A DNA stretch of 14,177 nt from JAWLBW01 sp041687475. GTDB lineage: Bacteria; J088; JAWLBW01. The notes under the pieces were generated by a model. The model was not told where the DNA came from. It did no database searches and was given only the letters and a program-made list of their open reading frames with translations. A program made the position numbers and the translations under genes. The stretch is from positions 1 to 14,177 of the forward strand of contig JAWLBW010000100.1 in assembly GCA_041687475.1 (NCBI GenBank). Direction: 5' to 3'. Position 1 is the stretch's first letter. Every line of letters begins with the position of its first letter. Shown here one piece after another: positions 1 through 7,250 of this stretch.

Positions 1-230
1 ATGAGACACGGCTTCCTTCCCGGGGAAAACTCGTTTCCGTTGTTTGTCTCATAATATGAGACACGGCTTCCTTCCCGGGGAAAACTCGTTTCCGTGGTTT
101 GTCTCATAATATGAGACACGGCTTCCTTCCCTGGGAAAACTCGTTTCCGTGGTTTGTCTCATAATATGAGACACGGCTTCCTTCCCGGGGAAAACTCGTT
201 TTCCGTGGTTTGTCTCATAATATGAGACAC
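1..230. repeat. Tandem array of 55/56-bp palindromic repeats
   Basis: Four near-identical units begin at 1, 56, 111 and 166; a fifth is broken off after 9 bases at 222-230. Each unit starts ATGAGACAC and ends TGTCTCATAAT, so every junction forms the 19-base palindrome TGTCTCATAATATGAGACA (9-bp arms, one central base). Inside each unit lie a second palindrome, TTCCCGGGGAA, and a hairpin GGAAAAC-TC-GTTTCC. The unit length is 55, not a multiple of 3, so the reading frame changes at each copy and the minus-strand open frame here is not a conserved protein repeat. Copies differ by single bases. The array probably continues left of the window. There are no variable spacers, so it is not CRISPR. Function is unknown. 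Confidence 0.9.
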
Positions 231-316
231 GTTCCGACTTCCCATTCCAGAGAGGCGGGGGCATCGATCTCCCCCTCTGAAGCCTCACCGTACTCACCGA
301 CTCGATGTGTGGTCTT

Positions 317-331
317 CCCTGTTCAACAGGG
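317..331. promoter_or_regulatory. Perfect 7+1+7 palindrome, candidate operator
   Basis: CCCTGTTCAACAGGG has perfect 7-bp arms around one central C. It lies 115 bp before the ATG of the SBF transporter and upstream of the best promoter candidate. The size and symmetry fit a dimeric repressor or activator site. No regulator gene is adjacent, and only one copy was seen in the window. Confidence 0.35.
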
Positions 332-369
332 CGTCGCCCTCGCCCTGCCAATCAAGTGAGCGATTATGG

Positions 370-398
370 TTGGCGTTCGGTTGTTTCCACGTTCAAAT
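370..398 (+). promoter_or_regulatory. Possible sigma-70-type promoter of the SBF-sulfatase block
   Basis: TTGGCG (370-375) and TCAAAT (393-398) are separated by 17 bases; each matches the consensus hexamers at four of six positions. Transcription would start near 405, about 40 bases before the ATG at 446. This is sequence resemblance only. Confidence 0.25.
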
Positions 399-445
399 GG
401 TTAGTAACGGGGCCATGCCGCGAAGACTGTGGGCGCGAAGAACGA

Positions 446-1408
446 ATGAACGACCTTCTTCAATCCATACCTCAGCTGGCAACCATAGTCTTTGCCGCCG
501 CCAGTATGTTCTCGGTCGGGCTGCGCTTCAGTCTGCGCCGCATCCTGCGCCCCCTTCGTAATATCCACGGAAGCATTCGCGCTCTGGCCGCGAATTTCGT
601 CGTCGTTCCGCTTCTGGCTTTCGGCGTAGGCATTCTTCTCGGGTTATCGGTGCCCGACCGAATCGGGCTGTTTCTTCTGGGAACGGGTGCGGGGGCGGCC
701 TTCCTGATGAAGCTGGCGGCCATCGCCAAGGCCGATATTGCGCAGACTACATCGCTGCTCGTTCTGCTTCTGGTCGGAACCATTATCTACATGCCGCTCA
801 TTCTGCCGTTCGCCTTTCAGAACACGCCCGCCGACATAAGTGCGGTAGCCATAGCCCGGCCATTGATCATGACGATGTTGGCGCCGCTCGGTCTCGGTCT
901 AATCGTCCGCAACTATGCGCCGTTGTTTGCCAAACTGTTTTCGCCCATTATGGGGCAGGTTGCGACGGTCGCCCTGGTTGTACTCATTGCAAGTCTGGTC
1001 GCGCTCAACCTGCCGGCGGTTTTCAGACTGGTTGCCTCAAGAGCCTTTATCGCCATTCTGCTGCTTGTCGCCGGCTCCTTTTTCTTCGGCTGGTGGATGG
1101 CGCCGACCCAGCGTACCGAGCCTGTGTTCGGCCTGGGCACCGGTCAGCGCAATGTGGCTGCGGCCGCGGTTGTTGCCGAGCAAAGTTTTACCGACCCGGA
1201 AATTGCGGTCGTGGTGGTCATCGGCGCCGTTCTGGGCTTTGTATTTCTCTTTCCGGCCGCGTTCGTCTTGAAGAACCGCGTTGAAAAGCGGGAGGAAAGA
1301 GAGCGAACGGTACGACTGGGGGAAGCCGTTGCGCGAGACATTCCGGCCGCACCGTACCGGCCGCCGCCCGGCGGAAAAGATTACCCTCGGCCGGGCGATA
1401 GACCATGA
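446..1408 (+). CDS. SBF-family (bile acid:sodium symporter-like) transporter
   Basis: Predicted 320-residue polytopic inner-membrane protein of the SBF/BASS family (PF01758 type). Hydrophobic segments fill residues 10-275. Family hallmarks include the G-T-G-A-G-A-A-F-L-x-K-L stretch near residue 80 and GTGQRNVAAAA at 231-241, the sodium/substrate-site region of these symporters. The C-terminal ~45 residues are charged and proline-rich, probably cytosolic. The frame is open from 305, but the ATG at 446 (MNDLLQSIPQ) is chosen because family similarity and the first membrane segment begin there; the ribosome site (gaag) is weak. Family members carry sodium-coupled organic anions, including bile acids and, for animal SLC10A6, sulfated steroids. 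The sulfatase ATG follows 28 bases after the stop, suggesting co-transcription and a sulfated substrate (inference). Confidence 0.85.
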   Translation: MNDLLQSIPQLATIVFAAASMFSVGLRFSLRRILRPLRNIHGSIRALAANFVVVPLLAFGVGILLGLSVPDRIGLFLLGTGAGAAFLMKLAAIAKADIAQTTSLLVLLLVGTIIYMPLILPFAFQNTPADISAVAIARPLIMTMLAPLGLGLIVRNYAPLFAKLFSPIMGQVATVALVVLIASLVALNLPAVFRLVASRAFIAILLLVAGSFFFGWWMAPTQRTEPVFGLGTGQRNVAAAAVVAEQSFTDPEIAVVVVIGAVLGFVFLFPAAFVLKNRVEKREERERTVRLGEAVARDIPAAPYRPPPGGKDYPRPGDRP

Positions 1409-1436
1409 TTACAACCCATATCCGACAGGCAGACAG

Positions 1437-3128
1437 ATGAATCGTCCCAACATTCTCGTAATCTGCATCGACCAGTGGCAAGCGCGCTTGAAGCTGCCTG
1501 ACGAGGTGCGCATGCCGGCCATGGAAAGGCTGGCGGCCCAAGGCGTCACGTTCAACAACCACTACTGCACCGTGCCCATCTGCACCCCCTCGCGCGCAAC
1601 GATGTGGACAGGCCGGCACGCCAAGGAGGTCGGAATCGCCGACAATACCAATTTCGCCTGGGGACATGACCTCGCGACCGACATTCGCACCATCGGCCAC
1701 ATGATGCGCGAACAGGGCTACTACACAGCGTTCAAGGGAAAGTGGCACGTTTCGCAGCTGCCGGCAAAAGAGGGTGCGCTGGAGCCGTACGGCTTCTCAG
1801 ACTACCAGCAATGGGGCGAAGTGTTCGGTGCTCCGCTCGAAGGTATTCAGCTCGATGGGGCGGTCACATTTGAAGCGCTCGACTGGCTTGAGCACCGGAG
1901 AAGCGAGCTGACGCAACCGTGGCTGCTTGCCTACAACATCATCAACCCCCACGACATCATGTACTACCAGACCGATCCGGTCGAGCGCCCGCATCCGAAC
2001 GGCATGCTGGCGGGGCTGCAGACGACCGAACAGACTCTCGGATGGTTCCAGGAACGATGGAATGTCGAGCTTCCGCGCAACTTCGAAGACAAACTCGAAT
2101 TTCAGCCCGAGGGCGTGCGTCACTACAAGCAGTTCATGGCCGACAATTACGGGAAGATTCCCGACGACAGAGCCGATCTCTGGCTCAACCGCACCAACTA
2201 CTACATCAACGCCATGCGAAAGGCCGACGACGAAATTCTGCATCTACTCGAAGGTCTCGACCGGCACCGACTCTGGGAGAACACCATTGTGGTGTTTACA
2301 GGCGACCACGGCGAGATGAACGGCGCGCACCAGCTCGTGCAGAAGGGGGCCATTCCGTTCGAGGAAGCCGCGGTCGTAAACCTGACCGTCTGCATGCCCG
2401 GCGGTCAACGGGGTAAGACAAGCAACGCTGTCGGCTCGCACCTTGATCTGGCGCCTACATTCCTGGAGTTTGCAGGCTTGAGCGAAGATGACATTCGGCG
2501 GAAGTATCCCGAACTCAAGGGGCACAGCCTCAAGCACGTGTGGTCGGATCCGAGGCAGGCCGGGCCACGTGGAAGTGTGGGCGCTCCCGGCGTGGGCACG
2601 CTGTATTGCTGGGACGGACTGCATGAACTCGACAACGACTGGGCAACTTCGGGCGCCCTGGGTGAACTGACCGTTATGCAGGGGCCGCCCCCCGAAGCTA
2701 CTCCGCAGGAGCGTATGCGTCAGGTCGGGCAAAGGTTCGGCGCACCCGATTTTTCAAAGCGCAACTTCTTCCGCGCGGCTACCGATGGTCGATACAAACT
2801 CGTACGATGGTTCAGCCCCGAAGAGTACGGGAACCCGGCAACGGTAGACGAACTCTACGCTACATCGGATGTAGCCCTGTATGATTTGTCTGCCGACCGG
2901 GGCGAGCTCGAGAACATCGGCCACCCCGACCATCCCGACTACGACCCGGCACTCGTACAACACATGCTCGATAAGCTTCATTCTCTGGTTGAAAGAGAAA
3001 TCGGCGACGACCGGGCGCCTTTCGATCTCGAGATGTTCGGCACTCGCGACATCAAGTATGCAAGGGGCGAGCGTCACACCCATGCACGGAGAGACGAAGC
3101 CGACAGTCGCCCTGATATTCACCCATGA
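1437..3128 (+). CDS. Cytosolic type I (formylglycine) sulfatase
   Basis: 563-residue alkaline-phosphatase-superfamily sulfatase. Visible active-site elements: D12-Q13 (metal ligands after the first strand), C49-T-P-S-R53 (the CxPSR signal whose Cys becomes formylglycine), K102-W-H104, N170-P-H172-D and T288-G-D290-H291-G-E, with K303 downstream. The D-Q pair and overall length resemble choline-sulfatase/phosphonate monoester hydrolase-type members, but the substrate cannot be read. The open frame extends to 1281; ATG 1437 (MNRPNILVICIDQ) is chosen because sulfatases begin with this beta-strand. There is no signal peptide, so the enzyme should act in the cytosol and the substrate must be imported, which fits the upstream SBF transporter. 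Maturation needs a formylglycine-generating enzyme or anSME, absent here. Its stop overlaps an ATG of the next frame (ATGA). Confidence 0.92.
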   Translation: MNRPNILVICIDQWQARLKLPDEVRMPAMERLAAQGVTFNNHYCTVPICTPSRATMWTGRHAKEVGIADNTNFAWGHDLATDIRTIGHMMREQGYYTAFKGKWHVSQLPAKEGALEPYGFSDYQQWGEVFGAPLEGIQLDGAVTFEALDWLEHRRSELTQPWLLAYNIINPHDIMYYQTDPVERPHPNGMLAGLQTTEQTLGWFQERWNVELPRNFEDKLEFQPEGVRHYKQFMADNYGKIPDDRADLWLNRTNYYINAMRKADDEILHLLEGLDRHRLWENTIVVFTGDHGEMNGAHQLVQKGAIPFEEAAVVNLTVCMPGGQRGKTSNAVGSHLDLAPTFLEFAGLSEDDIRRKYPELKGHSLKHVWSDPRQAGPRGSVGAPGVGTLYCWDGLHELDNDWATSGALGELTVMQGPPPEATPQERMRQVGQRFGAPDFSKRNFFRAATDGRYKLVRWFSPEEYGNPATVDELYATSDVALYDLSADRGELENIGHPDHPDYDPALVQHMLDKLHSLVEREIGDDRAPFDLEMFGTRDIKYARGERHTHARRDEADSRPDIHP

Positions 3129-3718
3129 TTCGGAGGCGGAAGCGAAGTGATCGACGACGTATGGGCGCTGGCGGTAGCGTACCTGGGGCTCGGCGATGTG
3201 GCGCCATTCAGATGTCTCTTCGCACGGTCGTGGTGTACGCGTGGACCCTGATTCTCGTGCGTTTGGGAAGCAAGCGCTTTCTGGGTAAGTTTTCGGCCTT
3301 CGACATCATTGTCGCCATCATGCTCGGCTCCATCATGAGTCGCGGCATTAACGGCTCGGGAGCCTTCGGGCCAACGCTGGTGTCGGGGCTCGTGCTTCTC
3401 GGGGCCCACTGGTTCTTCGCCTGGCTCTCGAAAGTCGTCAAACCATTCGGGGGAGTGGTGAAGGGAGAGCCGACACTGCTCATTAAAGAAGGCGCGCTGC
3501 TTGACGACGCCTTGCGTGAAAACAAGATTTCGAGACGCGACATCGAAGAAGCCATGCGCATTCAGGGCAAAGAGCCGGCTTTCGACAGGGTCAAGGAAGC
3601 ACGCCTTGAGCGCGACGGAACTGTCAGTTTCATTCCATACCCGGCAGAACCCAAGGTCATCGAGTTAGAAGTCCGTGATGGAGTGCAGAAAGTTCGCATC
3701 GAACTCAAGTCAGGTTGA
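3125..3718 (+). CDS. DUF421/YetF-family membrane protein, probable frameshift near start
   Basis: The recognisable domain starts at ATG 3212 (MSLRTVVVYAW) and runs to 3718. Membrane segments are followed by a soluble YetF-type domain with KGEPTLLIKEGALL, an RRDIEEAMRIQG helix and KEARLERDGTVSFI. The same frame is open back to ATG 3125, which overlaps the sulfatase stop as ATGA, but those 29 residues are arginine-rich and unlike the family. Another frame, from GTG 3147, reads MIDDVWALAVAYLGLGDVAPF, which resembles the expected N-terminus and follows a GGAGG ribosome site. Joining them needs one missing base near 3206-3212, so this may be a recent frameshift, an assembly error, or a shorter protein from 3212. 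Function in the family is poorly known; it lies in the cytoplasmic membrane. Confidence 0.8.
   Translation: MIRRRKRSDRRRMGAGGSVPGARRCGAIQMSLRTVVVYAWTLILVRLGSKRFLGKFSAFDIIVAIMLGSIMSRGINGSGAFGPTLVSGLVLLGAHWFFAWLSKVVKPFGGVVKGEPTLLIKEGALLDDALRENKISRRDIEEAMRIQGKEPAFDRVKEARLERDGTVSFIPYPAEPKVIELEVRDGVQKVRIELKSG
3132..3136 (+). promoter_or_regulatory. GGAGG ribosome-binding site pointing to GTG 3147
   Basis: GGAGG lies 10 bases before the GTG at 3147. That GTG opens the frame encoding a family-like N-terminus for the DUF421 protein, not the frame of the rest of the gene. It supports 3147 as the ancestral start and hence a frameshift downstream. Confidence 0.45.
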
Positions 3719-3810
3719 GACAGAAGGGGCGCCTGTGCGAAATGGCGCTCGTGAGTGCGGGCCGAGGGCGTTATATTTGATTTCGTCGTGCAGAGAGAAC
3801 ATATACGTCG

Positions 3811-5568
3811 ATGCAGGAAGAACCCAAGCACCCCAACGAATCGGAAAGTGATGGCGCCGATGAAACGGTCGAGGTCAACCTGCCCGGTCTGGACGTCGTT
3901 CGTGAAGCCGTAGACTTTGCCCAGCAGAAACTGCCCAAACGGAAATCAATCGGTCGAGACGGTATTGCAGGGATCAATACCGCAATCGGCAATGTACCCG
4001 ACGGCCTTGCCAATGGAATTCTGGTCGGCGTAAATCCCCTGTTCGGCCTGTATGCCACCATGGTGGGGCCGTTCACGGGCGGGCTCTTCTCGAGCACGCA
4101 ACTCATGATGATTACGACCACTGCCGCCGCCTCGATGACGGCAGGACAGGCGCTGGCTGCCTATCCGCAGGAGCTGCGTGAACGCGCCCTGTTCATGATG
4201 GTGGTGGTCATCGGGTTGATTCAGATCGGATTCGGCCTCTTGAAGCTGGGGCGGCTCGTTCGCTTCGTGTCCTATTCGGTAACGACGGGCTTTCTTCTCG
4301 GCATCAGTGTTCTTCTGATTCTCAGTCAGGTACCGACCATCACGGGCTTCCAGGCGCCGGGCGATAACAGAGTCGAGCAAACGATCAACACATTTGCGAA
4401 CGTGGCGCAGGTCAGCCTGTGGTCGGTCGGTATTGCAATTGTTACCTGGATATTGAGCAGTCTACTCTCACGCACGAAGCTGGGGAAACTGGGCAACCTT
4501 TTCGCCATCGTGATTCCATCGGTGCTGCTCGCCCTGTTTCATGTCGACGGGGTACGAATTGTCGATGATATCGGCGATATTCCCCAGATGTTGCCGCGGC
4601 CCTTCATGCCCCCGATCTCCATGGCGCTTGATGTGATTTCAGGCGCCTTGGCGGTCGCGGCGGTCATTCTCGTGCAGGGCTCGGGTGTGAGTCAGAGTGT
4701 GCCCAACCCCGATGGGTCGCACAGCAGTCACTCGCGCGACTTCTTCGCCCAGGGCGCCGCCAATGTGGCCTCGGGCTTCTTTCACGGCCTGCCTGTGGGT
4801 GGGTCGATGAGCGCGACCGCTTACGGCGTGCTTACGGGGGCGCAGTCAAGGTGGGCCTCCATCTTCGCCGGTGTTTCGATGGCGGCCATACTTATTGCGC
4901 TTCCGGGGCTGGTGGCGCGAATTGCCATGCCGGCGCTCGGCGCACTGCTGGTACTTGCGGGCTTGAGCAGCATCAAACCCAGAAACCTCAACTCTGTGTG
5001 GAGTGCGGGCTGGCCATCGCGTCTGGCCGCCGGCACAACCTTCGGCGCCACCCTCTTTCTACCCATACAGGCGGCTGTAGGCATCGGGGTCGTATTGTCG
5101 GCACTGCTGCAGATTTATTCGTCGTCGAGCGATGTCTCGGTTGTCGAACTGGTCGAAGATGACAAAGGTAGAATTCACGAGCGTGCGCCGGGTAAGCGGC
5201 TGGCGTCAAACCATATCACCGTGCTTGACGTATACGGGCAGCTGTACTTTGCAGGTGCGCGGTCGCTCGAGCATTTACTCCCGTCACCCGCTGGTACCAG
5301 GCACCCGGTCGTCATTCTTCGCCTGCGTGGGCGCACCCACCACGACGCTACATTGCGAGAGGTGCTTACGCAATACGCCAGGCAGATTCAACAGGCAGAT
5401 GGGCGGCTGTATCTGAGCGGGCTGAATGAAAAGGCGATGCAATCGGTGTTGAAAGACGAAAAGTTGCAGAAAACCGGTCGCTTGAAATTCTTTGTGGCTA
5501 CGCCGATACTCGGCGAATCGACGCGGAAAGCCAGAGCCGATGCGCAGGCTTGGCTGAAAGGCTTCTGA
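3811..5568 (+). CDS. SulP/SLC26-type anion transporter with STAS domain
   Basis: 585-residue SulP-family transporter. A hydrophilic N-terminus (1-48) is followed by the sulfate-transporter core from about residue 50 (DGIAGINTAIGNVPDGLANG and NPLFGLYATMVGPF) through multiple membrane segments to about 435. The core includes the conserved SGFFHGLPVGGSMSATA block at 321-337. A C-terminal cytosolic STAS domain (about 468-570) begins SNHITVLDVYGQLYF. Family members exchange or co-transport sulfate, bicarbonate or other anions with protons or sodium; specificity cannot be decided here. The gene is 92 bp after the DUF421 gene, so it may be a separate unit. A weak purine stretch (gagaga, 3793-3798) precedes the ATG. 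Proximity to the sulfatase makes sulfate a reasonable but unproven cargo. Confidence 0.92.
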   Translation: MQEEPKHPNESESDGADETVEVNLPGLDVVREAVDFAQQKLPKRKSIGRDGIAGINTAIGNVPDGLANGILVGVNPLFGLYATMVGPFTGGLFSSTQLMMITTTAAASMTAGQALAAYPQELRERALFMMVVVIGLIQIGFGLLKLGRLVRFVSYSVTTGFLLGISVLLILSQVPTITGFQAPGDNRVEQTINTFANVAQVSLWSVGIAIVTWILSSLLSRTKLGKLGNLFAIVIPSVLLALFHVDGVRIVDDIGDIPQMLPRPFMPPISMALDVISGALAVAAVILVQGSGVSQSVPNPDGSHSSHSRDFFAQGAANVASGFFHGLPVGGSMSATAYGVLTGAQSRWASIFAGVSMAAILIALPGLVARIAMPALGALLVLAGLSSIKPRNLNSVWSAGWPSRLAAGTTFGATLFLPIQAAVGIGVVLSALLQIYSSSSDVSVVELVEDDKGRIHERAPGKRLASNHITVLDVYGQLYFAGARSLEHLLPSPAGTRHPVVILRLRGRTHHDATLREVLTQYARQIQQADGRLYLSGLNEKAMQSVLKDEKLQKTGRLKFFVATPILGESTRKARADAQAWLKGF

Positions 5569-5660
5569 TGCCTAATGAGCCTTTCCAGATGAGCCTCTCC
5601 GAAAACGCACCGCGCCCACCGACTCGATGTGCGTCTCTCTCTATGCGATCCTGATAGGAA
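5569..5660 (+). promoter_or_regulatory. Short spacer with 14-bp tandem repeat and shared 15-base motif
   Basis: ATGAGCCTTTCC (5575-5586) and ATGAGCCTCTCC (5589-5600) form a direct repeat of period 14 just after the SulP stop. CACCGACTCGATGTG (5617-5631) repeats exactly the motif at 295-309. AGGAA lies immediately before ATG 5661. No clear terminator is seen. Confidence 0.35.
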
Positions 5661-6824
5661 ATGCGCGTTACCGTTCACCAGACCATAGCCGATTTTTCCC
5701 CCGCAGAGTGGAATGCGCTGACCGCGCCCGACGATCCCTTCACCGAACACGCCTTCCTCAAAGCGCTCGAAGACAGCCGAAGCGTCGGTCGGGGTACGGG
5801 TTGGGAGCCGGTTTTCCTTGCCGTACGTGATGGCGACAGGCTTCAGGCGGCCATGCCGCTCTATGCGAAGTCACACAGTTATGGGGAATACATTTTCGAT
5901 TGGTCATGGGCAAACGCATCTCATCAGGCCGGTATCGCCTACTATCCGAAGCTGGTTGCCGCCGTTCCTTTCACGCCTGTGGGGGGAAGGCGCATATTGA
6001 CGCCCGACGGCGCGCTCGATAGCCCTGCGGTCATGCATCTCATGGGGGGAGTCGAAGAAGTCGCGGCGCAGACAGGCGCCTCGTCGGTGCACATGCTCTT
6101 CAGTCGGGCTGACGAAAGGACGTTGCTCGCAAGCGATCACGGCTATCAGCCGCGTCTCACCTATCAGTTCCACTGGGAGAATGCCGGATACAGGGATTTT
6201 GAAGACTACCTCTCGACCTTCCGCTCGTCGGCGCGAAAGCAGATGCGGCGCGAGCGCCGTGAAGCACAGGCGCACGGTCTCGAAATCTGTACCCGGGAAG
6301 GCCCCGAACTGACCGAGGAAGAATGGGATGCGCTCTATCCCTTCTATCGCTCGACGGTTGAATGGCGGGGCGGTGTTCCCTACCTGCAGCCCGCCTTCTT
6401 CCGCGAAATTCGCGCGCACATGGCCGAGCGGGTCGTGGTGGCCCTGGCGTCGGAGAACGGCAGTCCGGTCGCCGGCGCGCTGGCTTTCCGGAAGGGCGAC
6501 TCGTTGTATGGGCGATATTGGGGAACAATGGGCGACTTCGGCTTTCTCCACTTCGAGCTCTGCTATCATCAGCTCATCGAGTATGCCATAGAGAAGGGGC
6601 TGCGCCGTTTCGAGGCAGGCGCGCAGGGCGAGCACAAGTTGAAACGGGGGCTGTTGCCCGCGCCGACTTACAGTGCGCACCGCATTGCGCATCCCGGGCT
6701 GGCCGCGGCCGTTGCCGACTTTCTTCCCCGCGAAACCGCCGCCGTCGAGCGGGAAATGGAAGCCCTGCGCGCCCACGGTCCCTTCCACCACATGCAACAG
6801 AAATCCCGAATTCCCAATCCTTAA
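5661..6824 (+). CDS. FemAB-like/GNAT acyltransferase (DUF482, COG3146 type)
   Basis: 387-residue cytosolic protein with the double acetyltransferase-like fold of the DUF482/FemAB-like family. Diagnostic stretches are FDWSWANASHQAGIAYYPKL (about 79-98), AAVPFTPVGG, the STFRSSARKQMRRERR helix, and EAGAQGEHKLKRGLLPAPTYSAH near the C-terminus. Family members are annotated as peptidoglycan-biosynthesis-related or aminoacyl-tRNA-using transferases by analogy with FemABX, but the reaction is not established for this branch. The start at 5661 has AGGAA directly upstream and gives MRVTVHQTI, a normal family N-terminus. The last residues (KSRIPNP) are encoded by repeat-like sequence resembling the following gap, so the C-terminus may have drifted into intergenic DNA. 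Confidence 0.88.
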   Translation: MRVTVHQTIADFSPAEWNALTAPDDPFTEHAFLKALEDSRSVGRGTGWEPVFLAVRDGDRLQAAMPLYAKSHSYGEYIFDWSWANASHQAGIAYYPKLVAAVPFTPVGGRRILTPDGALDSPAVMHLMGGVEEVAAQTGASSVHMLFSRADERTLLASDHGYQPRLTYQFHWENAGYRDFEDYLSTFRSSARKQMRRERREAQAHGLEICTREGPELTEEEWDALYPFYRSTVEWRGGVPYLQPAFFREIRAHMAERVVVALASENGSPVAGALAFRKGDSLYGRYWGTMGDFGFLHFELCYHQLIEYAIEKGLRRFEAGAQGEHKLKRGLLPAPTYSAHRIAHPGLAAAVADFLPRETAAVEREMEALRAHGPFHHMQQKSRIPNP

Positions 6825-6860
6825 TTACCTGCCGACAATTTCTTCCACATCGAGTAGCCG

Positions 6861-6877
6861 GTGGCGCGGGGCGCCAC
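6861..6877. terminator. GC-rich hairpin after the FemAB-like gene
   Basis: GTGGCGC and GCGCCAC pair perfectly around a GGG loop, 36 bases after the stop. No T-run follows, so termination is possible but not typical. Confidence 0.3.
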
Positions 6878-7201
6878 GGACGACGAGATGGGCGCGACAA
6901 ACCAGACTTACGAAGAATACCGGTATGAAAGGTGCCGACCGCTCGACACTTGTGCGACCGTGACCGACGCACGCCTCTCAAAGCCTGTGCTGAGCGAATG
7001 CGAAGTATCGGCCTCGCTCTGCTCGGCGGCGCGACTCGAGACGGAACTATCACCTCTCGAAAATGGGGACGAATGATCTGAATTAATCATCCCTGATTCT
7101 CAAAGCCGCTTTCGCCGTTCTGCTCAGGGATTGTGGATTGTGGATTCAGGATTGAGGGGAGCTCGACGCGGCGCGTAACCGTGCGTTACCGACCATCTGC
7201 C

Positions 7202-7210
7202 TGCTACAAT
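7202..7210 (+). promoter_or_regulatory. Extended -10 promoter candidate for exonuclease III gene
   Basis: TGCTACAAT matches the extended -10 pattern TGnTATAAT with one change. Transcription would begin near 7217, giving a ~34-base leader before ATG 7251. No good -35 is seen, as allowed for extended -10 promoters. The inverted pair GTAAC/GTTAC at 7175-7189 sits where a regulator could bind. Confidence 0.35.
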
Positions 7211-7250
7211 GGATGGTTTTGAGCCCTCCAACTTTCCGACCGATTGTGTG

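Larger units (their letters stand above)
236..445 (+). promoter_or_regulatory. Leader region upstream of the SBF transporter
   Basis: This stretch has no convincing gene. It holds a GC-rich inverted repeat (GGGGG at 257-261 with CCCCC at 271-275, and CAGA at 248-251 with TCTG at 276-279). It also holds a 15-base motif CACCGACTCGATGTG (295-309) that recurs exactly at 5617-5631, a perfect palindrome at 317-331, and a possible promoter at 370-398. An open frame enters the transporter gene from 305 in the same frame, but its 47 extra residues lack transporter character. Confidence 0.45.
6825..7250. other. Non-coding gap with hairpin and dispersed-repeat-like sequence
   Basis: No gene is supported here. 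The gap holds a GC-rich hairpin at 6861-6877. Near 6990-7020 is GCCTGTGCTGAGCGAATGCG, which resembles a repeat type I recall from intergenic regions of unrelated bacteria (memory, not searched). There is a small AT-rich inverted repeat (ATGAT/ATCAT around 7070-7090) and reiterated GATTGTG/GATTCAG words at 7130-7155. An inverted pair GTAAC-CGTGC-GTTAC lies at 7175-7189. A promoter-like -10 for the exonuclease gene is at 7205-7210. Short open frames here lack codon or domain character. Confidence 0.5.

Noticed and set aside
1..230. CRISPR array
   Set aside because: Units are direct tandem copies with no variable spacers between them, and no cas gene is in the window.
49..351. Minus-strand 100-residue reading frame over the repeats
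   Set aside because: The 55-base unit shifts frame in each copy and the frame has no domain; it is a by-product of the repeats.
305..445. N-terminal extension of the SBF transporter from ATG 305
   Set aside because: The 47 extra residues are Cys/Arg-rich, cover the palindrome and promoter-like sites, and precede the normal family start.
3195..3215. Programmed -1 frameshift in the DUF421 gene
   Set aside because: No X-XXY-YYZ slippery heptamer is seen where the frames would join; simple base loss or an assembly error is more likely.
3729..3748. Terminator hairpin after the DUF421 gene
   Set aside because: Only a 5-bp GCGCC/GGCGC stem with a 10-base loop and no T-run.
3777..3805. Promoter TTGATT-N17-CATATA before the SulP gene
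   Set aside because: The -10 match is poor and would lie only a few bases before the ATG.
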